DNA of 33,122 nt from Prolixibacteraceae bacterium (GTDB lineage Bacteria > Bacteroidota > Bacteroidia > Bacteroidales > Prolixibacteraceae): positions 1-33,122 of the forward strand of contig WTWZ01000052.1 of the NCBI GenBank assembly GCA_009773765.1, read 5' to 3'. The translations under genes and the position numbers were made by a program. The notes under the pieces were generated by a model. That model did no database searches, had not been told where the DNA came from, and saw only the letters and a list, made by a program, of their open reading frames with translations. The first letter of the stretch is position 1. Each line of letters begins with the position of its first letter. This document shows positions 6,259-15,570 of this stretch, one piece after another.

Positions 6259-8757
6259 ATGAACCAACTAAAGCGTATTATACTAATCAATAGCGGGAAA
6301 GTCGATTTTTATGAACTTTTGCTTGACGGGAACATTCATTTTATAGGAACCCAAGGCACAGGCAAAAGCACAATTCTCAGGGCTATTTTATTTTTTTACA
6401 ATGCCGATGCGCGCAAACTGGGTATTTCAAAAGAAAAGGAACCTTTTAGTGAATACTATTTTCCTTATGCTGATTCTTATATTGTTTATGAAGTAAGCCA
6501 GGAAAGCCGAAATTTTTGTGTCTGGTTGTACAAAAAACAAAATCGTTTGTGTTTTCGCTTTGTTGATGGACCTTATGAGCGTCATCTTTTTATAGATAAA
6601 CTACAGGCCAGATTAGAGAATCAGGTAATTGAAAATGCCAATAAACAAGGATATAAGGTTCATCGTCCGATATACAATTTTTCGGAATACCGGGATATAA
6701 TTTATGGTGCAAATAAAAGCATGAATCGGTTCAATATCCTGCAAAACTCAAGCTACCATAATATTCCGAGAACCATCACCAATGTTTTTCTTAATTCCTC
6801 GCTTGATGGGGGATTTATCAAAACAACCATTATTAATTCATTAAGCGATGACCCTTTTGAGATAAATCTGGATAAAAACAGACATCATTTAGAAACTGCA
6901 CGTAACGATTATCGTGATGTTTCAGAATATCTTCTTCACGAAAAAAAGGCACAAAACATTGTTTCTATTTTTAATGGGCTACTTAAAATGGAAGAAGATA
7001 AAAAAGAACTTGCATGGAAAATCGGAGCTGCATTTAATTATTCACGAGAGAAGGAACGCACATTGCAGGATGAACAAATTGCTATAAACCAGCAGTTTGC
7101 CGACCAGCAAATTAAAATCGAAAAAATTAACCTGGAATTTTCAACAGATCAGCGCAGGGTGCAGGACAAATTGGCCATTGTGAAACAGGATATTCTTAAA
7201 GCCAACCAAAAGGGAAAAGAATATGCTTCAAAAAACATTGATCAATTGTTGATAGAACATGCCGCAAAACCTGATTATGAACGTGAACAGTCTCAAATTA
7301 AAGCTCAACTTGCATTGCTTACAGCGAATCAACAAGATATTGAAACTCGTTATCAGACTGACAAACAACGGTTGGAGACACAATGCCAACAGCAAATTTT
7401 GGATTTTGAATTGTCGCTGGCCAAAGAAAAAGAAAAATTGCAACAGGATTCAACCTATATAGCAACTGCATTTTATCAGGAAAAGGAAAGACTTTTATTG
7501 GACCAAAACAAGAAACTTGAAGAACAAACCAGCGAAAAAATAACTATTGATAAAAAAATAAGGGAAGTTGAATTCAGCATTGAGAGTATTCAGAAAACTC
7601 CTTTCTTAAAAGAAGAAAAAGATAAACTGAAAAATGATCAACGCGAACTTTCAGAGAAAAAGCAAAGACTTACTTCTCAGGAATCCCATGCCAGACTTCA
7701 AAAAGAAAGTACGGTGAAAGAAGGGGAAAAAGAAAAGGAACTTTTGGAACTTAAAAGCAATCAGGAAAATGAAAAGCTTTTAATCAAGAAAAAAACATTG
7801 GAAATGGAAATCAGCCAGTTACAAGCTGATTTGCAAGCTTTATCAGGTTCATTGTTGGAATTCCTGGAGCAAAATAAACCTGATTGGAATAATTCAATAG
7901 GGAAAGTGGTTTCAAGGGAAGTCCTACTGCAAAATGATTTACAACCTTCAATTTCTGACGGCAGAGACTTATATGGTTTGTACCTTGATTTGGGGCAACT
8001 TCAGCCTGTGCAGTTATCAAAAACCGGATTGGAAATTAAACTAAGTAAATTAACTGATGAACTAAAGGAACTGAACAATCTGATTCAGCAAAATCTGCAG
8101 GAAATTCATGACCAGAAGGATAAGCTTCAAAAGAAATACAATAAGAAAATTATAGAGCTTACACAGGAGATAAAAGAGTGTGAATACCAGCTTGAAAAAA
8201 CGGGTATTGATATTGAAAGATGCAGGATAGACCTGGCTGAACTGAATGCAAGGTCTGAAAATATGAAGCTGCGGGAAATCGATGAAAAAGAGAAGGAAAA
8301 ACATAACCTGAAAGCTGAACTTTATAAAATATTGGAATTCATAAGGCAAATAAAACAACGCCATCAGAATTCGATTGATGAGTTGGAATCCAGAAAACGC
8401 ACGCAGGAGAAGAAGGTAAAAAATCTGTTGACGGAGTTGACTGAAAAAATAGAATCCAATAAAAAATCAATTACTGAAAAATTCAATACTCAGATAAAAG
8501 TACTGGAAGAAAGCCGAAACACTTTGCTAAAAGAGAAAGGAGTTGATACTTCGGAGATTCAAAAGCTGGAAAGCCAGCTTGAAATTGTAAAAGGTAAATT
8601 GGAAGCCATCGGGAAAAATAACCGGTTGATTATCGAATACAACAAAGATCGGGAAGAATATATTGATCGTTTGGAAGATTTTAGGCAAAATCGTAAAAAT
8701 CTGGAGAACGAATTGGAACACCTTCAGCAGCGACATTCCATCAGGATAAACAAATAG
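6259..8757 (+). CDS. jetC: Wadjet-like JetC (MukB/MksB-type SMC), N-terminal portion ending at an in-frame TAG
   Basis: The 832 residues before the stop hold the N-terminal ATPase half of an SMC protein. The Walker A motif is G30-T-Q-G-T-G-K36-S37. After the head (about 1-230) comes a long Glu/Lys/Gln-rich coiled coil, then a small MukB-like hinge (about 530-595; FLEQNKPDW, GKVVSREVL, LYLDLGQLQP), then the returning coil. The frame stops at TAG (8755-8757) inside that second coil, so this product lacks the Walker B and signature motifs and cannot form a complete ATPase site by itself. Family members are about 1,100-1,200 residues; the interrupted frame totals 1,204 codons, the expected size. 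The gene starts one base after jetB. Wadjet SMC complexes extrude DNA loops and license cleavage of small circular DNA such as plasmids. Confidence 0.85.
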   Translation: MNQLKRIILINSGKVDFYELLLDGNIHFIGTQGTGKSTILRAILFFYNADARKLGISKEKEPFSEYYFPYADSYIVYEVSQESRNFCVWLYKKQNRLCFRFVDGPYERHLFIDKLQARLENQVIENANKQGYKVHRPIYNFSEYRDIIYGANKSMNRFNILQNSSYHNIPRTITNVFLNSSLDGGFIKTTIINSLSDDPFEINLDKNRHHLETARNDYRDVSEYLLHEKKAQNIVSIFNGLLKMEEDKKELAWKIGAAFNYSREKERTLQDEQIAINQQFADQQIKIEKINLEFSTDQRRVQDKLAIVKQDILKANQKGKEYASKNIDQLLIEHAAKPDYEREQSQIKAQLALLTANQQDIETRYQTDKQRLETQCQQQILDFELSLAKEKEKLQQDSTYIATAFYQEKERLLLDQNKKLEEQTSEKITIDKKIREVEFSIESIQKTPFLKEEKDKLKNDQRELSEKKQRLTSQESHARLQKESTVKEGEKEKELLELKSNQENEKLLIKKKTLEMEISQLQADLQALSGSLLEFLEQNKPDWNNSIGKVVSREVLLQNDLQPSISDGRDLYGLYLDLGQLQPVQLSKTGLEIKLSKLTDELKELNNLIQQNLQEIHDQKDKLQKKYNKKIIELTQEIKECEYQLEKTGIDIERCRIDLAELNARSENMKLREIDEKEKEKHNLKAELYKILEFIRQIKQRHQNSIDELESRKRTQEKKVKNLLTELTEKIESNKKSITEKFNTQIKVLEESRNTLLKEKGVDTSEIQKLESQLEIVKGKLEAIGKNNRLIIEYNKDREEYIDRLEDFRQNRKNLENELEHLQQRHSIRINK
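8755..8757 (+). other. jetC: Premature in-frame TAG stop in jetC
   Basis: TAG is codon 833 of a frame that stays open from 6259 to 9873 with no other stop. Both sides keep the coiled-coil composition: residues just after the TAG read KTELQELKNQQDK. A C-to-T change in a Gln CAG codon would explain it with one base. TAG terminates other genes here (the DUF6527 gene, the T9SS plug gene and the GH2 gene), so general reassignment of TAG is unlikely. Confidence 0.95.
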
Positions 8758-9873
8758 AAAACAGAACTGCAGGAATTAAAGAATCAACAGGATAAAGTTT
8801 CAAAAGATCTTATTGAAACAAGGCGCCAGTTATCAACTTATGACCGGTTTTGCAAAAGCCAGTTGTTTATCGAACTTCAAAACTTTGTACAACACCACGA
8901 TAAGGAAAGTCAGTGGAATTGTGATGAGTTAATTGAAAAACTGCAAAATCTGGCATTTGAATATGAAAAGACCGATAAGTCTTTCACAGAGAAGATAACG
9001 GAATTTTCGGGGTATTTTTCACCTGACAATTGTCTGGGTTTTGAGATTAATTTGTCAGGATATTTTCAATACCATGCATTTGCCAATAACTTAAAAGAGT
9101 TTGTAAGGGAACAAAAGATTATCGACTTTAAAACGGAAGTAACACGAAAATATGCCATGGTACTAACCAATATCGTGAATGAAACCAATGAATTGCTTCA
9201 AAAGGAAGAATATGTGCAGAAGATAATCCAGCGTATAAATGTTGATTTCAAAAAATCAAATTTTGTTGGTGTTGTAAAAAGTATTGAAATGCGCCTTCAG
9301 GAAAGTACCGATAAAATTATTCAGCTTCTCCGCAGAATACGAAAGTTTCAGAAGGATAATAACCTGAATTATGGAGAGATCAATTTATTCAACCAGGGTG
9401 GTACCAACAGGAACAACGATGAAGCCGTAACCCTGTTGGAAAATTTACTGACCCAAATTGGACAGGCAAAATCAAAGGTATTGAAGTTGGAAGATGCGTT
9501 TGAACTTGAATTCAGAATACGTGAGAATGAAAATGACACGAACTGGGTTAGCCGGTTGGCCAATGTCGGTTCAAACGGAACCGATGTTTTAGTCAAATCG
9601 ATGATCTACATTAACCTGCTGCACATTTTCAAAAGCAATGGTACCAAACAAAAATCAGATACCATTTTGCATTGCCTGATTGACGAGGTTGGAATTTTGC
9701 ACGACAGCAATGTCCGTGGCCTTATTTCATTTGCCAGCGAACGCAATATCCGGTTAGTAAATGGTTCGCCAAATTCTCATAACGAACAGGATTACAGGCA
9801 TATTTATATGTTTCGAAAAGATCCGAAATCAAACAAAACCGGAATCACAAAACTGATCAGCCATGAACTCTAA
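8758..9873 (+). CDS. jetC: Wadjet-like JetC, C-terminal portion (same frame after the TAG)
   Basis: This continues the jetC frame for 371 codons after the TAG. It finishes the coiled coil and supplies the C-terminal ATPase half. An ABC-type signature is visible at codons 1104-1108 of the full frame (GSNGT, followed by K), and the Walker B is CLID1142-E1143 with the SMC glutamate. An NGSPN segment follows, like the switch region of MukB-type ATPases. The first possible restart is a TTG at 8863 and the first in-frame ATG is near 9157; neither has an obvious ribosome site. Unless read through, re-initiated or corrected, the gene is split. The end overlaps jetD by 11 bases. Confidence 0.8.
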   Translation, partial: KTELQELKNQQDKVSKDLIETRRQLSTYDRFCKSQLFIELQNFVQHHDKESQWNCDELIEKLQNLAFEYEKTDKSFTEKITEFSGYFSPDNCLGFEINLSGYFQYHAFANNLKEFVREQKIIDFKTEVTRKYAMVLTNIVNETNELLQKEEYVQKIIQRINVDFKKSNFVGVVKSIEMRLQESTDKIIQLLRRIRKFQKDNNLNYGEINLFNQGGTNRNNDEAVTLLENLLTQIGQAKSKVLKLEDAFELEFRIRENENDTNWVSRLANVGSNGTDVLVKSMIYINLLHIFKSNGTKQKSDTILHCLIDEVGILHDSNVRGLISFASERNIRLVNGSPNSHNEQDYRHIYMFRKDPKSNKTGITKLISHEL

Positions 9874-10726
9874 ACCTTTGTCACTGTCGTTTGCCCGATG
9901 CCTGCTTCGGTTACAAAATGGGGAAATGCTGAACTTCAGTGAAATAGCTTCAAAGGAACTGTTAAAACAATTTTGTGATGATGGTATTTTTCAAAAGCTA
10001 CCGGCAGGAGGAAGACGGGTAAATTATGTTTGCACTGAACCAATGTCATTGCACAATTATTTGAAGGCTCAATTCGACATTATTTCACTGAAAAATTATG
10101 TCAGCGAATTTGAAACAGATTTATCTGACGGAGAACGCTCATTGTTTGCCTCCAAATCGACAAAAACTTTTAGGGGAAAGAGTTTGCAGGGTTTTTTTAT
10201 AAGAGCCTTCCATACAGAAATTGTCGTTTCCGGGATCACAATTCGGTCAGTTCCACAGGGTACTGAATTATTTATCCATCAGCCTGAAAAACTGGTAATT
10301 TCACATAATGCATTAGTTATTGGTATTGAAAACCCGGAATGCTTTTTAAAGTTCGAAAAACTGGTTCATCTTTTCCCTCAAAAAGAGCTGGTTATCATTA
10401 TGCGATATTTGAGCAACAGTCCCAACAAATGGCTTCAGACAATTACAAATAGCTACCTGCATTTTGGAGATTTTGATCCTGCAGGTTTGCATATTTACAT
10501 TCGCGAGTACCGAAACCAGTTGCCTGCATCCAGGTGCAGTTTTTTTATTCCAGCGAACATTGAGAAATTGATAGATCGATATGGCATACCAACCCTTTAT
10601 GACCAGCAAATTCATTTATTAAAGAATATTGATTTTCAACTGTATCCCGAAGTGGAAGGACTGATGCGTCTCCTCAAAAAACATCGAAAAGGCCTGGAAC
10701 AGGAACGACTACTGACACATGTTTAA
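9863..10726 (+). CDS. jetD: Wadjet-like JetD / MksG, Toprim nuclease subunit
   Basis: The 287-residue protein starts inside the end of jetC. The N-terminal 130 residues are helical and winged-helix-like. The C-terminal part is a Toprim domain: a strand ending in the conserved glutamate (IGIE156NPE), then HFGD203-F-D205-PAG, the DxD metal pair. In Wadjet and MksBEFG, this topoisomerase VI-A-like subunit makes the double-strand cut in the circular DNA once the SMC motor stalls. It is shorter than the usual 350-400 residue JetD, and the motif reads GDFDPAG where better-known JetD proteins have GDIDxxG, so this is a divergent branch. It is the last gene of the block and meets a minus-strand nuclease gene tail to tail after 35 bases. 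Confidence 0.78.
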   Translation: MNSKPLSLSFARCLLRLQNGEMLNFSEIASKELLKQFCDDGIFQKLPAGGRRVNYVCTEPMSLHNYLKAQFDIISLKNYVSEFETDLSDGERSLFASKSTKTFRGKSLQGFFIRAFHTEIVVSGITIRSVPQGTELFIHQPEKLVISHNALVIGIENPECFLKFEKLVHLFPQKELVIIMRYLSNSPNKWLQTITNSYLHFGDFDPAGLHIYIREYRNQLPASRCSFFIPANIEKLIDRYGIPTLYDQQIHLLKNIDFQLYPEVEGLMRLLKKHRKGLEQERLLTHV

Positions 10727-10761
10727 CCAATAATTCAGATGATTTTCTGTTGGCAAAAAGT

Positions 10762-11394
10762 TTACACGTTCTCAAAAAACTGAACGGCAAAATCACAAAA
10801 TGTAATGATGGTTTCCTTATCCAAATCAAATTCCTTACGACTGCCAAGGTAATTTCTGCTTTCCGGCGTAATTTCTTTACCGTCTTTTAATTCTTTGTAG
10901 TTTATGCATTTAATATGTTTTTTTGAAACAAGGATAAAAAAAGCATTTTCCCATGCATAATCTTTTGGTAAGTCCTTTATTGTAAATGTTCCGCTGGCTC
11001 TGAATTTAACCTCAATAAAAAATACTTCTCCAGAGCGTGGATTTTGTACCACAAAGTCAGGCATTCTCTTAATTTCTTCAGCTACTTCCGATTTTATTCC
11101 TTTTAAAAGTTCCATGATACCCGGAATTGTATTTTCCATTCCGTACCTGAACACATTGTATTTCAGTGTTAGAAACAATTCCTGAACAAGTGTTTCTGCA
11201 ATACGCCCCTTTATCATATTGTACCTGTAATTCCACTCTTTTTCTGATATTCCGTTGGAATTTAGTCCGGTGTCCTGTTTTTCGGTGGGTAAGTTCTTTT
11301 TACCGGAAGGGTTCTTATTGCCACCTTTGTAACACGAAAGGCATAAACCTCCTTCAAATTTGGTGTAATCACCACAAATTATACAGTCAGGCAT
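10762..11394 (-). CDS. Zinc-ribbon PD-(D/E)XK nuclease-like protein
   Basis: The 210-residue protein has an N-terminal zinc ribbon (C4-x2-C7 ... C18-x2-C21), a polar linker rich in Lys, Asn and Ser (24-52), and a C-terminal domain with a PD-(D/E)XK layout: E67 in the first helix (GRIAETLV), P112-D113 opening a strand (MPDFVV), and E128-V-K130 in the next (FFIEVKFR). These residues would bind the metal for phosphodiester cleavage. It is the third gene of a minus-strand set, 40 bases after the DUF2971 gene and downstream of a restriction-methylase. It may be an accessory nuclease of that system or a separate effector. No named family was recognised with certainty. Confidence 0.7.
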   Translation of the reverse strand: MPDCIICGDYTKFEGGLCLSCYKGGNKNPSGKKNLPTEKQDTGLNSNGISEKEWNYRYNMIKGRIAETLVQELFLTLKYNVFRYGMENTIPGIMELLKGIKSEVAEEIKRMPDFVVQNPRSGEVFFIEVKFRASGTFTIKDLPKDYAWENAFFILVSKKHIKCINYKELKDGKEITPESRNYLGSRKEFDLDKETIITFCDFAVQFFENV

Positions 11395-11434
11395 AATTGA
11401 TTTATTTGTTGTTATTTAGAAGATAATTAATTGC

Positions 11435-12148
11435 TTAATTTATACATTTTCCATCCCAAATATCAGGTATCCTGTATTCTTTATTTCGGTTATAAGTAAA
11501 TGACATTTTACCTAATTGGAAAGAATATATTGAAAGATACATTTTTGAAATAATAAGATTTTCATAACGATTATTGATAATGTCAAGAACTAAATTAATA
11601 TCCATTCTTGAAGTCTGACTACCAAATATTATCTCAATAAGTTTTCCGGGATAATTTTCATAAACCTTTTTTTCCATGAAAACCTGCCTAAATTCTTTTT
11701 CATACTGCCATTCAATTGATTTTGTTTTTACGATTTTAATAAGTTGAGCCCAGTTATCAGCATTATTAACGTCAAAATAAGCGCTTGGTATTTCTTCGCT
11801 ATATTCAACTTTAACAAAGCCAAATTTAAGATTCTCTTTTGGGATTTCAAATACCAGACACATTCCTTTATGGCTGTCAGCATAATGTGACCACATTAAT
11901 TTACTATCATCAAATGAGCTATAGCATACGACCCCAAAATTTGATATGAGTTTTTTAATTTTCTCTCTATTCTCATATCTTTCAACATGACTAAGCTTAA
12001 TTTCCTTTTGTTTATTTGACAACACTTCTTCTTTCAAATGAAATTCAAATGGGTCATTAAATTCTAAAGGGTCGGCAACCCAATTTTTTTGAATCGATAA
12101 ATTAGTTAAAGTTAATTTGTTAATTGGTTGGTAACGATATAAATGCAT
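11435..12148 (-). CDS. DUF2971 family protein
   Basis: From the ATG at 12148 the protein has 237 residues; a TTG at 12157 would add three. I prefer the ATG because GGAG lies just before it. It matches DUF2971: a start with YRYQPI, then W..DPLEFNDPFEF, and in the middle VVCYSS...LMWSHYADSHKGMCLVFE. The family is common in bacterial defence and abortive-infection loci; its biochemical activity is not established to my knowledge. It lies 39 bases downstream of the restriction-methylase stop and upstream of the zinc-ribbon nuclease, all minus strand, so the three are likely co-transcribed. No signal peptide or membrane segment is seen. Confidence 0.85.
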   Translation of the reverse strand: MHLYRYQPINKLTLTNLSIQKNWVADPLEFNDPFEFHLKEEVLSNKQKEIKLSHVERYENREKIKKLISNFGVVCYSSFDDSKLMWSHYADSHKGMCLVFEIPKENLKFGFVKVEYSEEIPSAYFDVNNADNWAQLIKIVKTKSIEWQYEKEFRQVFMEKKVYENYPGKLIEIIFGSQTSRMDINLVLDIINNRYENLIISKMYLSIYSFQLGKMSFTYNRNKEYRIPDIWDGKCIN

Positions 12149-12187
12149 AATCTCCAAAATTCTAAATTGCCTTATTATTTTAAAATT

Positions 12188-15100
12188 TCATTTTATACTT
12201 CCCTCCACAATCCCAACCTCCTCTTCGGTCAATCCATACAATTCATAAACCATTCTGTCTATTTCACGGTCAGTTTTGTCGATTTCGGCTTTCAGGGTTT
12301 GGGCTTTTTGTTTTTGTCCGGTGAAATAGTCTTCCCATTCGGCTTCATCCGAAAGGCTTAATTTTATTCGCTTTTTCGCGAGTTCCTTAATGTATTCCGG
12401 ATATGAAAGCAAATACCATTCCTGCAATTTAACCGACAAATCTTCAAGGTTAAATTTACGCTGAACTGTGCGCGTAAATTTTAAAACAATGTTTTGTAAA
12501 TCACTTGTCAGACTGGTACGTTCTGAAGCACATTTTGCGAGTATTGCCGTTTGTTCATCGTTCGCTTTCGGCACCGGAAAATGTTCAAAATAAACTTTTC
12601 TGATTTCGCGTGTTCCACCCTGAAGTTCAGGACAGTTGTACCAAATCCAGAGTTTTGCAAGCGAAGAATTTAAAACAGCAGTCAAAAAAAGCAGCGAAAC
12701 TGAATTGTCTTTTGCAGTCAGAATAAAGCTTTTCTGATTTGCTAAAATTCCACTTTCATCGTACATGAACGGAGAAAATGCAGTTATTTCCGGATAGAGG
12801 ATTTTTGGTTTGGAAAACTCTTCAAAATAGTTGATGCTATCCTGAGTTTCGAACCATTTTCCATTTGTTTTTTTCCGCGCGCCGGTTTCTCCGGTTTGTT
12901 TTAAACGGTCATAACCAAATGATAACAAATGATTTTTTATTGCTGGATAATTATCAATTTCAAGTTTTAAAGCTGGAAAAGTACCTACCAAATATTCAAA
13001 ACCGGTAATTCCATAAGCTGAAATATCTCTTCCCCGAACCATCGGTTTTATCAGTTCATTACTTTTGGGGTCGGCCGTAATCAGCATGTTTCGGGTTGCT
13101 TCATCAATATAAAAGGCATCATTAAAACCGGTAAGAATGCCCCGATAAATTAAAACTGGCAAATCCTTTAGTTCAATGCCATTCAGTTTCATTTTCTCCA
13201 GCTTTATTGAGTCGAGATAAGGCTGGATGCTCCATTCAGCATCGCTGAATTTTGACGAAGGATAATTGTAAGTGCTGTTTTTAACTTCTGTAAGAAAATC
13301 GCCGGAATAGGTTTTTTTGTTGAGCGACAAGACTTCTACACTTTCTAATGGCTGGCTGTTTTGCGTAACAAAAATGCAAACATAAGTAGTTGCTTCCTCA
13401 AAAAACTGAATATCACCAAAATTCAGAATTTGGCGCAACCCAGTTTTCGACAAAAATTTCCGCAATGGTTTACCATATTCCACGAGCATCCATTTATTGG
13501 GCATAATAAACGATTGCAGACCACCGGGTTTTAAAAGCTTGAATCCTCTTTCAATAAAAATGCAATACAGGTCAGCGCCTTTGTCAAAAGTTACGAAGCC
13601 GCATTTTGAAAGTTTGTCGCTCATTTCACCCATCGACTGGAGCTGCACATACGGCGGATTTCCAATCACCACATCAAAACCACCTTTGGCAAACACTTCG
13701 GGGAATTCGGTGGACCAGTGAAATGCTTTTTCACCGGCAATTGCCGTGTCGTCAATCAGCGAGTTGCCGCATTTAATATTGTTGCTCAGCGAGGTGAGTT
13801 TCCGCCCTTTTTGTGCGGTGCGCAGCCACAGCGAGAGTTTGGCAATTTCAATGGATTCTTCGTTAATGTCAACCCCGTAAATGTTGTTTTCAAGGATACT
13901 GTTTTCCACTTCGGTAAAAACCATCGGCACCTCCAGCAGTTTGGCCCGCAGCTCGTCGATGGTCCGGTGTTCGCGAATCAGAAAATCGAGCGCCTGGTTT
14001 AAAAACGCCCCCGAACCACAAGCCGGGTCGCAAATCGTCAGCGTTAACATCCAGTTGCGGTAGCTGGTCAATTTGTCGTCAAGCTCTTTCAGCTTTTTGG
14101 TGGTGCGTCCTTTCCGGCTTTTCTGGTATTCGCTTTCGTCAATTTCTAGTTCCGCTTTCTTATCGCTGCAAAGTTTGCCCACCGTGTTTTCAACAATGTA
14201 TTTGGTTATGTATTTCGGCGTGTAAAAAACACCGTCCTTTTTGCGTTTGCTTTTCTTCAGGTCAATTTCGGCCCCTTCAATCTGGGCTGCTACTTCCTCA
14301 ATTTCGTTCAGACTGTTTTCGAAAATATGGCCCAGAATGTTTACATCCACCTCCGATTCAAAATCGTAACCGGTCAGCGTTTTTGTGTGTTTGTAAAGCA
14401 TTTCGTCGCTGATGGTAACTGCATCGAGTATTTCGTCAGGCAAAAACAATCCGCCGTTGTAGGCAAAAATCTCGTACTTTTTACCTTTCCAGCCGTCGTT
14501 CATGTACCCAAAATACTTTTTAAAACGGTCGTACAGCGGTTTGTATTCGTCGAGTTCTTTTAACTGTTCCCACTGTGTCAGGATTTCGCTGATGGAGTTG
14601 GGCGGCAGCAAACCGCGGTCTTCGCCAAAAAGAATAAACAGAAATCGGTCAATCAGTTTTTGTGATTTCTTGAAAAGCAAGAGTTTGATTTCCTTTTCAT
14701 CCTTGCCGCTGAAAATCTCTGCAACGGAGCATGCTCCATTGTAGAGATTGTTCTGGATTAAATCGTTATACAAATCGCGTTTAAAAGCTGAGTAGTCGGT
14801 ATAAATTTTCCGGGTTACATCTTCCTCTTTTACAACCGATTCGTTTTTAATAGCCAGCGGAATTCCCCTTAAAAGGTTCTCTCTTGCCAGGCACAACCAC
14901 ATCAGTTGAAATTGTTCGGAATTCAGCCTGAAAAGGTCGAACTCCTCAAAATCAACTGCATTGTTGATGTAAAACCTTACTTTTTCGAAGTTCGAGGTAA
15001 TTACATAAACACAGTTTTTCTGGTTGGCTTTATAATCGAACGCCTGTAAACGAATGGATTCGAGGTCTTTTGTAGTTGTAGATTTTAACTCGATAACCCC

Positions 15101-15394
15101 GATTGCAGCACCTTCTTTCAGAATTGCGCCATCGGCTTTTCTGGCACCTTTTTCGTTTTTAAATTCACGGGTGAGGTTAAAGTCGGGGTTGGGTTTTAGT
15201 GTGAAACCAAAAACATTCACAAACAGGGCAGTCAGAAATCCATCCTGGTATTCTTCTTCTTTACATTCGCGTATATTTTGCTGAATAACACAATTGTGAA
15301 AGTACCCGGCGAACTTCTCGAAAGCCGGTTTCATTGCTGGCTGGTCTGCCTCTTTGAGGTATTTTTTTAATACCGATTGCTGAAATAATCCCAT
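12188..15394 (-). CDS. Type IIG-like restriction endonuclease-methyltransferase (Eco57I class)
   Basis: The 1,068-residue protein combines cutting, methylation and recognition in one chain. An N-terminal PD-(D/E)XK nuclease is marked by KAD88GA and IE102-L-K104. A helical connector leads to an N6-adenine methyltransferase with motif I D456-PACGSG (S-adenosylmethionine binding) and motif IV N579-P-P-Y582. The region after about 720 is a TaqI/Eco57I-type target-recognition part, followed by C-terminal helices. The long form without separate S or R genes fits type IIG enzymes that modify an adenine and cut at a fixed distance. It is the first gene of a minus-strand trio with DUF2971 and a nuclease, and its upstream region is shared with the divergent abiEi. 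The middle of the gene (about 13,700-14,300) looks richer in G+C than its neighbours, a possible sign of transfer. Confidence 0.88.
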   Translation of the reverse strand: MGLFQQSVLKKYLKEADQPAMKPAFEKFAGYFHNCVIQQNIRECKEEEYQDGFLTALFVNVFGFTLKPNPDFNLTREFKNEKGARKADGAILKEGAAIGVIELKSTTTKDLESIRLQAFDYKANQKNCVYVITSNFEKVRFYINNAVDFEEFDLFRLNSEQFQLMWLCLARENLLRGIPLAIKNESVVKEEDVTRKIYTDYSAFKRDLYNDLIQNNLYNGACSVAEIFSGKDEKEIKLLLFKKSQKLIDRFLFILFGEDRGLLPPNSISEILTQWEQLKELDEYKPLYDRFKKYFGYMNDGWKGKKYEIFAYNGGLFLPDEILDAVTISDEMLYKHTKTLTGYDFESEVDVNILGHIFENSLNEIEEVAAQIEGAEIDLKKSKRKKDGVFYTPKYITKYIVENTVGKLCSDKKAELEIDESEYQKSRKGRTTKKLKELDDKLTSYRNWMLTLTICDPACGSGAFLNQALDFLIREHRTIDELRAKLLEVPMVFTEVENSILENNIYGVDINEESIEIAKLSLWLRTAQKGRKLTSLSNNIKCGNSLIDDTAIAGEKAFHWSTEFPEVFAKGGFDVVIGNPPYVQLQSMGEMSDKLSKCGFVTFDKGADLYCIFIERGFKLLKPGGLQSFIMPNKWMLVEYGKPLRKFLSKTGLRQILNFGDIQFFEEATTYVCIFVTQNSQPLESVEVLSLNKKTYSGDFLTEVKNSTYNYPSSKFSDAEWSIQPYLDSIKLEKMKLNGIELKDLPVLIYRGILTGFNDAFYIDEATRNMLITADPKSNELIKPMVRGRDISAYGITGFEYLVGTFPALKLEIDNYPAIKNHLLSFGYDRLKQTGETGARKKTNGKWFETQDSINYFEEFSKPKILYPEITAFSPFMYDESGILANQKSFILTAKDNSVSLLFLTAVLNSSLAKLWIWYNCPELQGGTREIRKVYFEHFPVPKANDEQTAILAKCASERTSLTSDLQNIVLKFTRTVQRKFNLEDLSVKLQEWYLLSYPEYIKELAKKRIKLSLSDEAEWEDYFTGQKQKAQTLKAEIDKTDREIDRMVYELYGLTEEEVGIVEGSIK

Positions 15395-15540
15395 ATCTAC
15401 GGGTCAGGTTAGTACTGTTTAAAATTTTGATGCTAAAATTATAGTATTCTGATTGATAATCGAATTTTTGGACCGAAGTATTTAGCAGAATAAGGAATTT
15501 TTGTTGTGAAAAAAAGTAAGTGAAGAATAGTAACATTAAA

Positions 15541-15570
15541 TTTGATAGTTTATATTATTTAGTATATTTG
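15541..15570 (+). promoter_or_regulatory. Predicted abiE promoter (TTTG-N18-TATATTTG)
   Basis: TTTG at 15541-15544 and TATATTTG at 15563-15570 match the -33 and -7 elements with 18 bases between. The -7 element ends only four bases before the ATG at 15575, so transcription probably starts at or beside the start codon. Confidence 0.65.

Noticed and set aside
8062-8364. Antisense open frame of 100 codons on the minus strand inside jetC
   Set aside because: It mirrors the Lys/Glu-rich coiled coil, giving Phe/Leu-rich nonsense; a shadow of the real gene.
6259-9873. General reassignment of TAG as a sense codon to explain the jetC stop
   Set aside because: TAG ends several complete proteins here at the expected length (the DUF6527, T9SS plug and GH2 genes).
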